Source: Candidatus Woesearchaeota archaeon
GTDB lineage: Archaea > Nanobdellota > Nanobdellia > Woesearchaeales > SKIA01
Assembly (NCBI GenBank): GCA_007117065.1
Contig: SKHI01000008.1
Location: forward strand, 1 to 32,309
DNA length: 32,309 nucleotides
Reading direction: 5' to 3'
Shown here: positions 24,427 through 32,302 of the stretch, piece by piece
Layout: each line of letters opens with the position of its first letter
Numbering within the stretch: position 1 is the stretch's first letter
The notes under the pieces: model-generated
The model's database searches: none
Told to the model about the DNA's origin: nothing
Seen by the model: only the letters and a program-made list of their open reading frames with translations
Made by a program: the position numbers and the translations under genes

Positions 24427-24435
24427 TTTTTATAC
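24427..24435 (+). promoter_or_regulatory. TATA box of ileS
   Basis: TTTTATACT is centred 25 nt upstream of the ATG at 24456, favouring this start over the in-frame GTG at 24450. Confidence 0.5.
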
Positions 24436-24455
24436 TTCCTGATGTTTGTGTGTGT

Positions 24456-27400
24456 ATGAAATATCGCTCCTTTACACCGTCACAGATAGAGCCTGCTATT
24501 CGTTCTTTTTGGAAAGAACAAGGCGTCACCGCTCAATTAAACACTCCTAATCCGTCTTTACCGCCGTTTTATTTCTTAGATGGTCCTCCCTACACGAGTG
24601 GCCAAGTTCATATTGGTACTGCGTGGAATAAGTCTATGAAAGACTTTTTGGTGCGTTATAAGCGCATGCAAGGATGTAGTGTTTTTGATCGTGCTGGCTA
24701 TGACATGCATGGCCTTCCTAACGAGCACGCCACTATGAAAGAACTTGGTTTACATACAAATGAGGACATATTCTCTTTTGGTCTTGCCGAGTTTATCAGG
24801 GCTTGCAAGAAACGTGGATTGGATAATCTCGCTGTTATGAATACGGACTTTGAACGTTTGGGCGTGAGTTTGAATCTTACTGATGCATACCAAACGATGT
24901 CTGATGAGTGGATTGAGGCTGTGTGGTGGCTTGTCAAAAAAGCACATACTGAAGGCCGATTGTATGAAGGGTTTAGGCCTATGGCATGGGATCCGGTGCA
25001 TGAGAGTGCGTGTGCGAAGCATGAATTGTTCTACAAGGAAGTGTCTGATGAAAGCATATATGTCAAATTTAAACTAGATTCTGGTGAATTCGCTATTGTT
25101 TGGACTACTACTCCCTGGACTATCCCGTTTAATCTTATGATCATGGTTAATCCCGCCCTTGAATACGTGCGTTTGCGCGTGGGTGAGGAGAAGTGGATTG
25201 TTGCAAAGGAGTGTGTTGAGCGAGTTTGTAAGGCTGCCTTGTGTACTCCATACGTTGAAGAGACGTTTCTTGGTTCTGCTCTTCTTGGAAGGTCTTATAC
25301 GCACTTCTTTAAGGATGAGCTTGATTATGCAAGCATAAAAAAAGATCATCCTGCAGTACACACCATTGTAGGAAGTGCCGAGTACGTTACAACTGCTGCT
25401 GGAAGTGGTCTTGTTCACGCCGCTCCTGGTTGTGGTCCTGAAGATTATGAGGTGGGGGTACAGCACGGTGTTCCAGCGTGGAATTTGTTAGATAGTAAAG
25501 GAAGGTACCCTGTAGACGCTGGTGTGTTTTCAGAAAAGACTGCTCGCGCTGATGATGATTTCTTTGTAGAGCGTATTGACGCAGCAGGCGCGCTTGTGGC
25601 TCAAAAAACGTATGTACACGATTATCCGCACGCTGAGCGGAGTAAGGCTGCTGTTGTGTACAAGACGACTCCTCAATGGTTCTTTAAAGTTGATGATATC
25701 AAAGAAGAGATGATTCAACAAAATCAAGGTGTTTCATGGAATCCTCAGGCTGGCTTTAACAGTTTTGCCAGCTGGCTTTCACACCTCAGGGATAATAGTA
25801 TTACTAAGCAACGATTCTGGGGTACTCCTTTTCCTGTTTGGCGTAGTTCTGATGGGGAAATTATTGTTGTTGGCAGTAAGGAAGAACTTATGGAGCTAAG
25901 CGGCTCCTCTCTTGACGAATTACATAAACCATGGATTGATGACGTTGTTATTGTTCGTGACGGAAAAGAATTCCGCCGTATTCCTGATGTTATCGATGTA
26001 TGGGTGGATGCGGGAGTCGCTAGTTTTGCAGCTCTCGGGTTTCCAAAGAACACTGAGCTGTTTGAGCGCTACTTCCCCGCTGATTTTATTATTGAAGGCA
26101 ACGATCAGGTTCGTGGTTGGTTTAATCTCTTAATGGTTACTGGTGTTCTTGGTTTTGGCAAGGTTCCTTTCAAAAACGTCTACATGCATGGAATGATTCA
26201 GGATGCGCACGGACGTAAGATGAGTAAGTCGTTGGGCAATTATATTGTTCCCGGCGAGGTTATTGACGCATTTGGGGCTGACGCTGCTCGACTCTATTTC
26301 ATTTCTGGCGCTCGTGCTGGTAACGACTTTAGTTACAACAAGGATGATTGTGAGCAAAAGATGCGCTCCTTAAACGTGTTTTGGAATGTGCATCAATATA
26401 TTCTTGACCTTGCAAGCAGTGTGTCTGCTGGATCTCTTTCTGAGGGTACACTAGGTATTGAGGAGCGGTACATACTTTCGTGGTATCACAGAACGCTTCA
26501 GGAAGTTGATCAGCGCATGTCAGTATATGATCTTGAGAACGCTGCTCGGTTGGTTGAGGAGTTATACTTGGGTATTTCCCGTGAGTACATACAACTCATT
26601 CGTCATAAAGTAAGTGGTTCAGATGATGAGCAAAAGCGCGCAGTTGTATACACTCTTCTTGAAGTGTACGGTGGTTGTGTCCGTCTGCTTGCTCCTCTTT
26701 GTCCGTTTGTCTCTGAGGCTGTGTATCAGAATATGCGCTCAGTACTTCCAGATTCTGCACAGAGTGTTCATCTCTGTACTCTGCCAAAGGCTGAGGCTTC
26801 TCTTATTGACGCCTCCCTTGAGGAGCGTATGCGTTTGACCCAACAAATCATAAGCGCTCTTCTCGCCGCCCGTGATGCTGCACAAATTGGTGTTCGTTGG
26901 CCTCTTGAGCGCGCGAGTATACAAGGAGTTTCTGTTCCTGCCGAGTTTGTTACGATCATAAAAGAACAAACAAATATTCATGAACTATCGTTTGTCTCTG
27001 ACCTGCCTGTTCAGATAGCTCTTGAGCCAAACTATCGTGCTCTTGGAAAATCTTTTGGTGCACAAACTGCTGAGATCGCATCCGCCCTAAAACAACAACA
27101 CCATGTGTTTGCAAAGACGTTTGCTGCGTCCGGTGCGTGTACTGTTTTGGGTGTTGAGTTAACCAAAGAACATCTGAATATATCATACCTTGCTCCAGAG
27201 CATCATGCTCTAGGAGGAACTGATGAATGCAGAGTTCTTGTGTACACAAAACAGTCTCCTGCATTGTTACGTGAGGGCTTTGAGCGAGAGTTGGTACGGC
27301 GCATTCAGCAAGCACGAAAAGATGCCGACATGCAAAAGTCTGATCGCATTCATCTTGTTCTTTCAGACTCGTGTAAAGAGATACTCTCTTCTCAGGAGGC

Positions 27401-27521
27401 GTTTAGTTCTCTTGTAGGTGCGCAAAGTCTTGCCTATGGAGATGCGTCTACGCTTCCTCATCTTGTTCGTTTCTCTATAAAGGGAAGGGAATTCGAATTT
27501 GGTTTTCATCACAAGCCATAA
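24456..27521 (+). CDS. ileS: Isoleucyl-tRNA synthetase
   Basis: 1021 residues, the usual length. Class I signatures are present: PPYTSGQVHIGTAWNKSMKD (HIGT at 52-55) and GRKMSKSLGNYI (KMSKS at 588-592). The large CP1 editing domain includes WTTTPWTIPFNL and the AGSGLVHAAPGCGPEDY stretch. The anticodon-binding domain and a C-terminal region follow, with the DPV-rich and KAEASL stretches characteristic of the archaeal/eukaryotic type. It charges tRNA-Ile and edits valine. Single-gene unit, divergent from lgt. Confidence 0.98.
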   Translation: MKYRSFTPSQIEPAIRSFWKEQGVTAQLNTPNPSLPPFYFLDGPPYTSGQVHIGTAWNKSMKDFLVRYKRMQGCSVFDRAGYDMHGLPNEHATMKELGLHTNEDIFSFGLAEFIRACKKRGLDNLAVMNTDFERLGVSLNLTDAYQTMSDEWIEAVWWLVKKAHTEGRLYEGFRPMAWDPVHESACAKHELFYKEVSDESIYVKFKLDSGEFAIVWTTTPWTIPFNLMIMVNPALEYVRLRVGEEKWIVAKECVERVCKAALCTPYVEETFLGSALLGRSYTHFFKDELDYASIKKDHPAVHTIVGSAEYVTTAAGSGLVHAAPGCGPEDYEVGVQHGVPAWNLLDSKGRYPVDAGVFSEKTARADDDFFVERIDAAGALVAQKTYVHDYPHAERSKAAVVYKTTPQWFFKVDDIKEEMIQQNQGVSWNPQAGFNSFASWLSHLRDNSITKQRFWGTPFPVWRSSDGEIIVVGSKEELMELSGSSLDELHKPWIDDVVIVRDGKEFRRIPDVIDVWVDAGVASFAALGFPKNTELFERYFPADFIIEGNDQVRGWFNLLMVTGVLGFGKVPFKNVYMHGMIQDAHGRKMSKSLGNYIVPGEVIDAFGADAARLYFISGARAGNDFSYNKDDCEQKMRSLNVFWNVHQYILDLASSVSAGSLSEGTLGIEERYILSWYHRTLQEVDQRMSVYDLENAARLVEELYLGISREYIQLIRHKVSGSDDEQKRAVVYTLLEVYGGCVRLLAPLCPFVSEAVYQNMRSVLPDSAQSVHLCTLPKAEASLIDASLEERMRLTQQIISALLAARDAAQIGVRWPLERASIQGVSVPAEFVTIIKEQTNIHELSFVSDLPVQIALEPNYRALGKSFGAQTAEIASALKQQHHVFAKTFAASGACTVLGVELTKEHLNISYLAPEHHALGGTDECRVLVYTKQSPALLREGFERELVRRIQQARKDADMQKSDRIHLVLSDSCKEILSSQEAFSSLVGAQSLAYGDASTLPHLVRFSIKGREFEFGFHHKP

Positions 27522-27547
27522 AAAGGTGTAGGTATTTATGTGTTGTA

Positions 27548-28003
27548 ATGGCTAAAGTTTCTAAGGATACTCCGTTATCCGAGTTAACCCTGCGCAAATA
27601 TGAGCCTCCCCGAGGAGCATCTTTTATTGAGCTTATTCGAAAAACTGTTCTTTCCTTGGGATTGTTGCAGCCTGGAGATAGCCGAGATGTTATTGTTGAC
27701 GTCTTGGCAGTACTTGTGCGCTCAAAGCATGCTATGACGAGTAAGGAGATTGAGCATGCAGTCATTGATTCTCGCTCTGCTCGTGGTGCCGTCATGCTTG
27801 GTGTTGCGCCCAGTAATATACGACGTCAGGTTTTGCGTTTACGTGACGTGTTTCTTATTGAAAAGGTGCAGAATACGTATCGGGTGCGCGAGGGCATGCC
27901 TCTTCTTTCTTTGTTTGAGGAGCACTTAGAACAGTACGTTATTGCACATATTGTTTCTCGTATTAAGGAGTATTTGAGCGCTATTGACTCGTATTCGGAG
28001 TAA
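27548..28003 (+). CDS. Putative winged-helix DNA-binding protein
   Basis: 151 residues. A short N-terminal arm is followed by LGLLQPGDSRDVIVDVL (about 38-54). The second half reads like a winged helix: AMTSKEIEHAVID, a helix-like VAPSNIRRQVLRLRDVFLIE (about 86-105) and a wing with NTYRVREG. I recall similar proteins with the LGLLQPGDSRDVIVD block in DPANN archaea, but no function is known. It is first of a run of three close genes (6-nt spacing, then overlap), and could regulate them. It follows ileS by 26 nt with no clear TATA box, so may share the ileS transcript. Confidence 0.7.
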   Translation: MAKVSKDTPLSELTLRKYEPPRGASFIELIRKTVLSLGLLQPGDSRDVIVDVLAVLVRSKHAMTSKEIEHAVIDSRSARGAVMLGVAPSNIRRQVLRLRDVFLIEKVQNTYRVREGMPLLSLFEEHLEQYVIAHIVSRIKEYLSAIDSYSE

Positions 28004-28006
28004 TGT

Positions 28007-29011
28007 ATGGTTGTGTATGAGCCGTGTGATGACAGCGAATTATTAGCATCTACTTTTTTGCAAAACATGTCTGGTTCTGTTCTTGATGTTGGGACGGGCA
28101 CTGGATTTCTTGCTCTGCAAGCACTCCCCTACGCCACTCTTGTTCATGCGGTTGATATAAATCCGCATGCTGTGCGCACAGCTTCTGCTGCGGGGGTTCA
28201 TGCGTGGGAGTCTGACTTGTTTTCTGCTGTTACACAGAAATATGATACTATTGTCTGTAATACTCCCTACTTACCAAACGATCCTCTTGTATCAGATACT
28301 GCCCTTGATGGCGGCCCTAAAGGCTTTGAATGGACGCTTCGTTTTCTCTCTGAGGCTAAGTCGTTCTTGCAGCCGCATGGGCGTATTCTTTTTCTTATCA
28401 GTACATTAACCAATGTTCATGTCGTTGAGGAGGCGTTAATACGCTTGGGGTATTCGTTTTCTGTTCTTGCCCGTAAGAAGCTCTCTTTTGAGGAATTAAT
28501 CGTATACAAAGCAACTCATGCCCTTCCAGAGTATTCAGATGCAGTTTTTCTTGCTAAGGGGCATCGAAGTAAAGTGTATCGGTTGTCTGATGTTGTCATT
28601 AAGGTTTCTTCAGTTGTATCTGCTCAACATGAAGCGAGTATTCTTTCCCGGGTTAATGCGCATGGTCTTGGTCCTCGTCTTGTGCGTCAATACGATGATC
28701 GCGTAGTTATGGAATATGTAGAGGGAGCATTATTCGAGGATGTGTTGCAAAGCGGTTCTTCTGCGTATCGTCATGACGTGTTGCGAGATGTCTTTACTCA
28801 GGCTACTCTTCTTGACAGTCTGGGAATTAACAAGAGCGAGTTTTTACGCCTACATAAGCATGCTCTTATTCGCGATAACTCAGTTGTTCTTCTTGATTGG
28901 GAGCGTGCACGATTTTCTCCTCGTCCACAGAATGTTGCTCAATTTATTGAATGTATGCGTCGTTTAGTACGGCGGGGGGTGCTTTCTTCTGATGACTTCT
29001 TTACTCGCTAA
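28007..29011 (+). CDS. Mtq2/HemK2-like methyltransferase fused to a COG2112-like kinase
   Basis: 334 residues, two domains. Residues 1 to about 175 are an N5-glutamine/RNA-type methyltransferase: VYEPCDDSELL (3-13, cf. YEPAEDS of archaeal Mtq2), LDVGTGTG (26-33) and CNTPYLPNDP (84-93; NPPY changed to NTPY). In archaea and eukaryotes this family methylates the GGQ glutamine of release factor aRF1/eRF1 together with Trm112. Residues about 180-334 resemble the small predicted Ser/Thr kinases of COG2112: FLAKGHRSKVYRL (Gly loop), VVIKV (Lys199), EASIL (Glu209), VMEYVEG, LGINKSEF, HKH (283-285) and LLDWERARF (Asp297). Frame is continuous. GGAG at 27997-28000 is a Shine-Dalgarno. It overlaps ogt by 20 nt. 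Confidence 0.85.
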   Translation: MVVYEPCDDSELLASTFLQNMSGSVLDVGTGTGFLALQALPYATLVHAVDINPHAVRTASAAGVHAWESDLFSAVTQKYDTIVCNTPYLPNDPLVSDTALDGGPKGFEWTLRFLSEAKSFLQPHGRILFLISTLTNVHVVEEALIRLGYSFSVLARKKLSFEELIVYKATHALPEYSDAVFLAKGHRSKVYRLSDVVIKVSSVVSAQHEASILSRVNAHGLGPRLVRQYDDRVVMEYVEGALFEDVLQSGSSAYRHDVLRDVFTQATLLDSLGINKSEFLRLHKHALIRDNSVVLLDWERARFSPRPQNVAQFIECMRRLVRRGVLSSDDFFTR

Positions 29012-29291
29012 GCAGGTGTATGATATCGTTTCTACTATTCCTGCTGGAAAGGTGTCTACCTATGCTGCTCTTGCCCGTAACGTTGGTTCATCTCCTCGTG
29101 CTGTGGGTCGCGTTTTACGCAACAACCCTCACCCGTCTGTTCCCTGTCATCGAGTCATTTGTAGTGATGGTCGTCTTAGCGGGTATTTTGGTATTTCCGA
29201 CTCTGCAGATAAACGTTTGTTACTTGTTTCTGAGGGCGTACTATTCATTTCTGAACGCGTCTCTCCTGAGTGTATTATCGTATTCGAGTAA
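28992..29291 (+). CDS. ogt: Methylated-DNA--protein-cysteine methyltransferase, short form
   Basis: 99 residues, only the C-terminal active-site domain of the O6-alkylguanine transferase family. Features: IPAGKVSTYAALARNVG, RAVGRVLRNNP (the DNA-inserting Arg helix), and VPCHRVICSDGRLSGYFG with the acceptor Cys52. Cys rather than Trp in P-C-H-R shows a direct repair protein and not an alkyltransferase-like protein. It removes O6-methyl groups from guanine by a one-time transfer to Cys52. The start lies 20 nt inside the end of the fusion gene, with GGGGGG at about 28974-28979 as ribosome-binding stretch; the end overlaps the convergent gene by 17 bp. Confidence 0.93.
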   Translation: MTSLLAKQVYDIVSTIPAGKVSTYAALARNVGSSPRAVGRVLRNNPHPSVPCHRVICSDGRLSGYFGISDSADKRLLLVSEGVLFISERVSPECIIVFE

Positions 29292-29856
29292 TCATGCTTT
29301 CTGTGCCACTAAATCGTACTCTGCTCGTTCTGCACGTTCTGCACGCTGGGTCAAGCCAGGTTATTTCTCCGTCTATTTCTGCTTCTACAAAATTGCTTTG
29401 TCGCGTGTGCATTACTGTACTATTTATCTGTTGTGCGCGTAAGAGTGTTACGAGTAGTATTGCCTGTGAGAGATCATCTCCTCCCCGTGTAAGAAGTGTT
29501 TGTTCCGGCCACGAGAGTGCTGTTTGTTGCGGGTTTCTTGTGTGAGTTATTTTTTCTTGTGTCCAGGCTGTAAGTATGTTCATTGCGCACTTTTTGTCGT
29601 CTTGCGTACATGCGTGAAGTACTATATTATTGCTTACTTGTTTTATCTGTTCGCTTGGCTCAAGCATAATGGTGCTTGCTTGAGGATCTACGATGCGTTG
29701 CAGGTTCACTCCTCTAAATCCTTCTGGGAGTGTTTGATTGTAGGGTAACAGGGGCATTTCTGTTGTTTGCGTTACTTGGGCGCTAAACGTAAGTACAGTA
29801 TAAAGTACTATTCCTGTGGCAAGTAAGGTAAGTAGTCCGTACACATAATGTTTCAT
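29275..29856 (-). CDS. Membrane-anchored transglutaminase-like protein, probably inactive
   Basis: 193 residues from the ATG at 29856 (MKHYVYGLLTLLATGIVLYT); an in-frame ATG at 29925 would place a charged 23-residue extension before the membrane segment and is less likely. The N-terminal hydrophobic helix anchors an extracellular part with Cys residues in LHACTQ, KKCAMN and ACRTC, possibly disulphides. Residues about 140-180 resemble a transglutaminase core: GGDDLSQAILLVTLLRAQ, then NFVEAEIDGEITWLDP. If aligned with the usual GDCxDxAxLLxxLLRA...HxWVE...LDP, the catalytic Cys becomes Asp and the His becomes Ser or Asn, so it would not be catalytic. The assignment is moderate. Confidence 0.5.
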   Translation of the reverse strand: MKHYVYGLLTLLATGIVLYTVLTFSAQVTQTTEMPLLPYNQTLPEGFRGVNLQRIVDPQASTIMLEPSEQIKQVSNNIVLHACTQDDKKCAMNILTAWTQEKITHTRNPQQTALSWPEQTLLTRGGDDLSQAILLVTLLRAQQINSTVMHTRQSNFVEAEIDGEITWLDPACRTCRTSRVRFSGTESMITRIR

Positions 29857-29900
29857 TATTCTTCTTTTGTGTGTTCTTCTTTTTATGTCTTCGCAAAACG

Positions 29901-29910
29901 TATATAAGTA
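29901..29910 (+). promoter_or_regulatory. TATA box of the cis-prenyltransferase gene
   Basis: TATATAAGTA is centred 26 nt before the ATG at 29931. The AAGGAG at 29924-29929 directly abuts the start codon and is too close to act as a Shine-Dalgarno. Confidence 0.55.
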
Positions 29911-29930
29911 ATGGATTATTTTCAAGGAGT

Positions 29931-30617
29931 ATGGGTTATCCGCGACACGTTGGAATCATTATGGACGGTAATCGTCGTTTCGCCCAGAATAATTCTCAGC
30001 TTCCGTGGAAGGGTCATGAGGCTGGTAGTCGTAAATTGTATGATGTTTTGGAGTGGTGTGAGGAACTTGGCGTGACTACCCTTACTGTGTTTGCGTTTTC
30101 GATGCAAAATTTTTCTCGCGCATCTGATGAAGTATCAGAATTAATGCACATTTTTGAGAATGGTTTACGCGATATGAAAAAAAAACTACGTACGTTCTCA
30201 GAAAAAGGCGTTCGTATTCGTTTTATTGGGAGACTTCATCTCTTTGCCGACCCGCTTTCGGCGTTAATGCAGGAAATCTCTCAAGCTACGGCCAATCATA
30301 CAACATATGTGTTAAATATTGCTGTTGGCTATGGTGGCCGTGAGGAGATATTGGATGCGGTTCGCGCCCTTATCAGTTCTGGTGTATCTTCTGATGAAAT
30401 ATCTGAAAAACTGTTTTCTCAATATCTTAGTTTGTCTTGCGAGCCCGAATTAATCATTCGCACTGGTGGAGCCATTCGTACAAGTAATTTTTTGCTTTGG
30501 CAGTCACAATATAGTGAATGGATGTTTATTGATACTCTATGGCCGAATTTTTCTAAGGAGGAGTTTGTTTCTTGTTTGCACGAATTTTCTTCTCGAAAAA
30601 GAAATTTTGGTAAATAA
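29931..30617 (+). CDS. uppS: cis-prenyltransferase (undecaprenyl/polyprenyl diphosphate synthase)
   Basis: 228 residues from the ATG at 29931. HVGIIMDGNRRFAQ holds the catalytic Asp12; further blocks are LTVFAFSMQNFSR, ILNIAVGYGGREEI-like (NIAVGYGGREEI), PELIIRTGGAIRTSNFLLWQ and YSEWMFIDTLWPNF. The usual RTGGExRLSNF reads RTGGAIRTSNF, a small change in the substrate-binding loop. It lengthens farnesyl or geranylgeranyl diphosphate in cis to make the lipid carrier for glycans (dolichol-type in archaea). The start is chosen from the TATA distance. It stands alone, 1 nt from the convergent rpoL. Confidence 0.95.
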   Translation: MGYPRHVGIIMDGNRRFAQNNSQLPWKGHEAGSRKLYDVLEWCEELGVTTLTVFAFSMQNFSRASDEVSELMHIFENGLRDMKKKLRTFSEKGVRIRFIGRLHLFADPLSALMQEISQATANHTTYVLNIAVGYGGREEILDAVRALISSGVSSDEISEKLFSQYLSLSCEPELIIRTGGAIRTSNFLLWQSQYSEWMFIDTLWPNFSKEEFVSCLHEFSSRKRNFGK

Positions 30618-30618
30618 C

Positions 30619-30885
30619 TTATTGTATTGCTTTTAGGAGAATTGCATTTTGCTCTTTAATCCTTTTTACTGTGTCTGTTAGTATTTTCTTTATTTCTTTT
30701 TTTCCGTTAGTGTTAATAATGAATGTAGGTAGACTTACGAGTGGATGGTCTACTTTGTATGCTGCTACTTCTACTGCTTCATCTGCGTAGAGTTCGTGTT
30801 TGAGATTATTTGAGAATGTGTGACCTGCTCCGCTTAGACTAAAGAGTATTTTCTGTTGTGATTGTTCTAGTACTTGTATTTCCAT
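30619..30885 (-). CDS. rpoL: DNA-directed RNA polymerase subunit Rpo11 (RpoL)
   Basis: 88 residues, homologous to eukaryotic Rpb11 and the bacterial alpha N-terminal domain. Signature: GAGHTFSNNLKHELYADEAV (about 20-39) and AAYKVDHPLVSLPTFIINT (about 41-59). It forms the assembly platform of the polymerase with Rpo3. It has its own TATA box. Confidence 0.95.
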   Translation of the reverse strand: MEIQVLEQSQQKILFSLSGAGHTFSNNLKHELYADEAVEVAAYKVDHPLVSLPTFIINTNGKKEIKKILTDTVKRIKEQNAILLKAIQ

Positions 30886-30905
30886 GTGCCTTGTTAACCA
30901 TGAAG

Positions 30906-30915
30906 TATTTATAAG
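30906..30915 (-). promoter_or_regulatory. TATA box of rpoL, overlapping the end of the upstream gene
   Basis: CTTATAAATA on the minus strand is centred 25 nt before the rpoL ATG at 30885 and covers the stop codon of the METTL5-like gene (stop at 30909-30911). Confidence 0.6.
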
Positions 30916-31508
30916 CGTTGTTGTAGTCTGATGATGCTTATACCGATATATTTTTGTGGTTTTTTGTGGATGCTCATGGTCGCGTGTATGCGAAACTCCT
31001 CTTCAAGTGTGTGTGTTCGCTCGTAGTGGTAGGTGCTGCACAGTTGATCAATAAATTCCTCACTTCCTTTAAGATGTATGCTGTATATGACTGGTGCTGT
31101 TTTCATTGCTGCCAGTAAGAATTGTTTGTCTGCATGTCGTTGTTTTGTTCCAAACGGCGGGTTCATAATAACGACATCAATACCTGTTATCGCTCTTATC
31201 GGTGCGTGTATAATTGTGTGTTCCATTCCCTCTGGTATGTTCTCTTTGAGTGTTTCGAGCGCTTGCTTATCAATGTCAAGAAATGTAACGTGCTTGGCTT
31301 GCAGTATGCCTGCCCCAATACCTAGTATTCCTGTTCCACATCCAAGGTCTGCTATTCTCTTCTCTGCAATATCGTCTTGCATGTATGCAAAGTGTATCAG
31401 TGTTGCTGCCAGCTCGCTTGGTGTGCTATATTGCTCTCGCTGTATATCTGGATTCTTAAACGGGTGTAGTTTTGAGAGTCGTATTGCCAGTTGTTTTTTT
31501 GAAAGCAT
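30909..31508 (-). CDS. METTL5-like rRNA adenine methyltransferase (COG2263)
   Basis: 199 residues. EQYSTPSELAATL (25-37) is typical of the family; DLGCGTGILGIGAG (54-67) binds SAM, and MNPPFGTKQ (115-123) is the N6-adenine-methylase motif IV. Eukaryotic METTL5, with TRMT112, methylates an adenosine of small-subunit rRNA; the archaeal function is inferred from the family. The gene is preceded by a minus-strand ACCTTAATAA box, about 27 nt upstream. It lies 23 nt before rpoL on the same strand. Confidence 0.9.
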   Translation of the reverse strand: MLSKKQLAIRLSKLHPFKNPDIQREQYSTPSELAATLIHFAYMQDDIAEKRIADLGCGTGILGIGAGILQAKHVTFLDIDKQALETLKENIPEGMEHTIIHAPIRAITGIDVVIMNPPFGTKQRHADKQFLLAAMKTAPVIYSIHLKGSEEFIDQLCSTYHYERTHTLEEEFRIHATMSIHKKPQKYIGISIIRLQQRL

Positions 31509-31580
31509 GTTCTGTGTGGTTATTTTCTTGTTATTAAGGTATGGGTATTTTTTTTTCTCTATTTCAGATTAATAGAAGAT

Positions 31581-31590
31581 TTTAAAAATA
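31581..31590 (+). promoter_or_regulatory. TATA-like box of the coiled-coil/winged-helix gene
   Basis: TTTAAAAATA is centred about 29 nt before the ATG at 31615 and favours it over the upstream in-frame TTG at 31609. Confidence 0.4.
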
Positions 31591-31614
31591 GGTGTTGGTT
31601 TTATTACCTTGGGT

Positions 31615-32121
31615 ATGGCTTTATTTAATCGAGACAACGAGCGTCGCATTCGCGCAGCATTTAACGCGGTGCATCGTGAATTTGAGGATCATTTACAGTC
31701 CATTAATGAAAACACCTCAGAAATCATGGAGAATAGGTACATGATTATTTCTCTGCAGGAGCGCTTAGATAAAATCGCCTCTGATATTGCGTGTTTGAAA
31801 CGTCAGCTCTCCCACACAATTCCTAACCGTCTTTCTGTTCGTGAACAAGAAGTTTTCTTGTGCGTATACAGCGAGCAGCGCGGTGTTTCGGTGTCACACA
31901 TTTCTGCTCGTCTTCAGCTTCCCGTTGGTGTTGTTGAGGACGTTCTTGAATCACTGCGTATAAAAAATATTCCGTTATATTTCCGTGAGACTGATTCTGG
32001 TATGTTTGTAACTCTTGATCCTGCATTTAGAGAGTTACAGTCGACAAGAAATGTTGTTGGTATAGAGAGTTTTGTATCCACTGAGTTTAGTAAAGGTTTA
32101 CAAAGGACCTTATTTGAATAG
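31615..32121 (+). CDS. Coiled-coil plus winged-helix-like protein, function unknown
   Basis: 168 residues from the ATG at 31615. The first ~65 residues look like one long amphipathic helix or coiled coil (FNAVHREFEDHLQSI, then EIMENRYMIISLQERLDKI). After a PNRLSVREQEVFLC link, the region VSVSHISARLQLPVGVVEDV (about 82-101), then LRIKNIPLYFRETDSG, reads like a DNA-binding winged helix. No enzyme motif. Proteins of this plan occur in DPANN archaea, to my memory. A regulator or chromatin-associated protein is possible. Confidence 0.65.
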   Translation: MALFNRDNERRIRAAFNAVHREFEDHLQSINENTSEIMENRYMIISLQERLDKIASDIACLKRQLSHTIPNRLSVREQEVFLCVYSEQRGVSVSHISARLQLPVGVVEDVLESLRIKNIPLYFRETDSGMFVTLDPAFRELQSTRNVVGIESFVSTEFSKGLQRTLFE

Positions 32122-32237
32122 AGTACAACCTAGAGGCCTCAAATCTTTGATAATCAGCAATATATCTTGAGGGAGTGCAGGTGCAAGAACTATCATCACA
32201 TCTATAAACTCTGCATTTAGAAAGTCAATATTTTATT

Positions 32238-32253
32238 TATCGGTTAACCGATA
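32238..32253. promoter_or_regulatory. 16-bp perfect palindrome, possible operator
   Basis: TATCGGTTAACCGATA reads the same on both strands. It is followed at once by an AT-rich TATA-like tract, the position of an operator. No regulator can be assigned. Confidence 0.4.
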
Positions 32254-32283
32254 TAATTTATATTATTTAAACATTATAAGCAG

Positions 32284-32302
32284 ATACTAAAAATTTTAGT
32301 AT
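32284..32302. promoter_or_regulatory. Inverted repeat with 9-bp arms
   Basis: ATACTAAAA and TTTTAGTAT are perfect inverted arms separated by one A. It lacks the GC-rich stem of a hairpin terminator; it could be a protein-binding site. Confidence 0.35.

Noticed and set aside
31078-31572. Open frame of 164 codons on the plus strand
   Set aside because: Antisense to the METTL5-like gene with intact SAM and NPPFG motifs; no promoter and a low-complexity Cys/Ser-rich translation.
32112-32230. Short minus-strand reading (about 30-40 codons) after the last gene
   Set aside because: No acceptable start or ribosome site, and a stop directly upstream; could be a relic of a gene end but cannot be supported.
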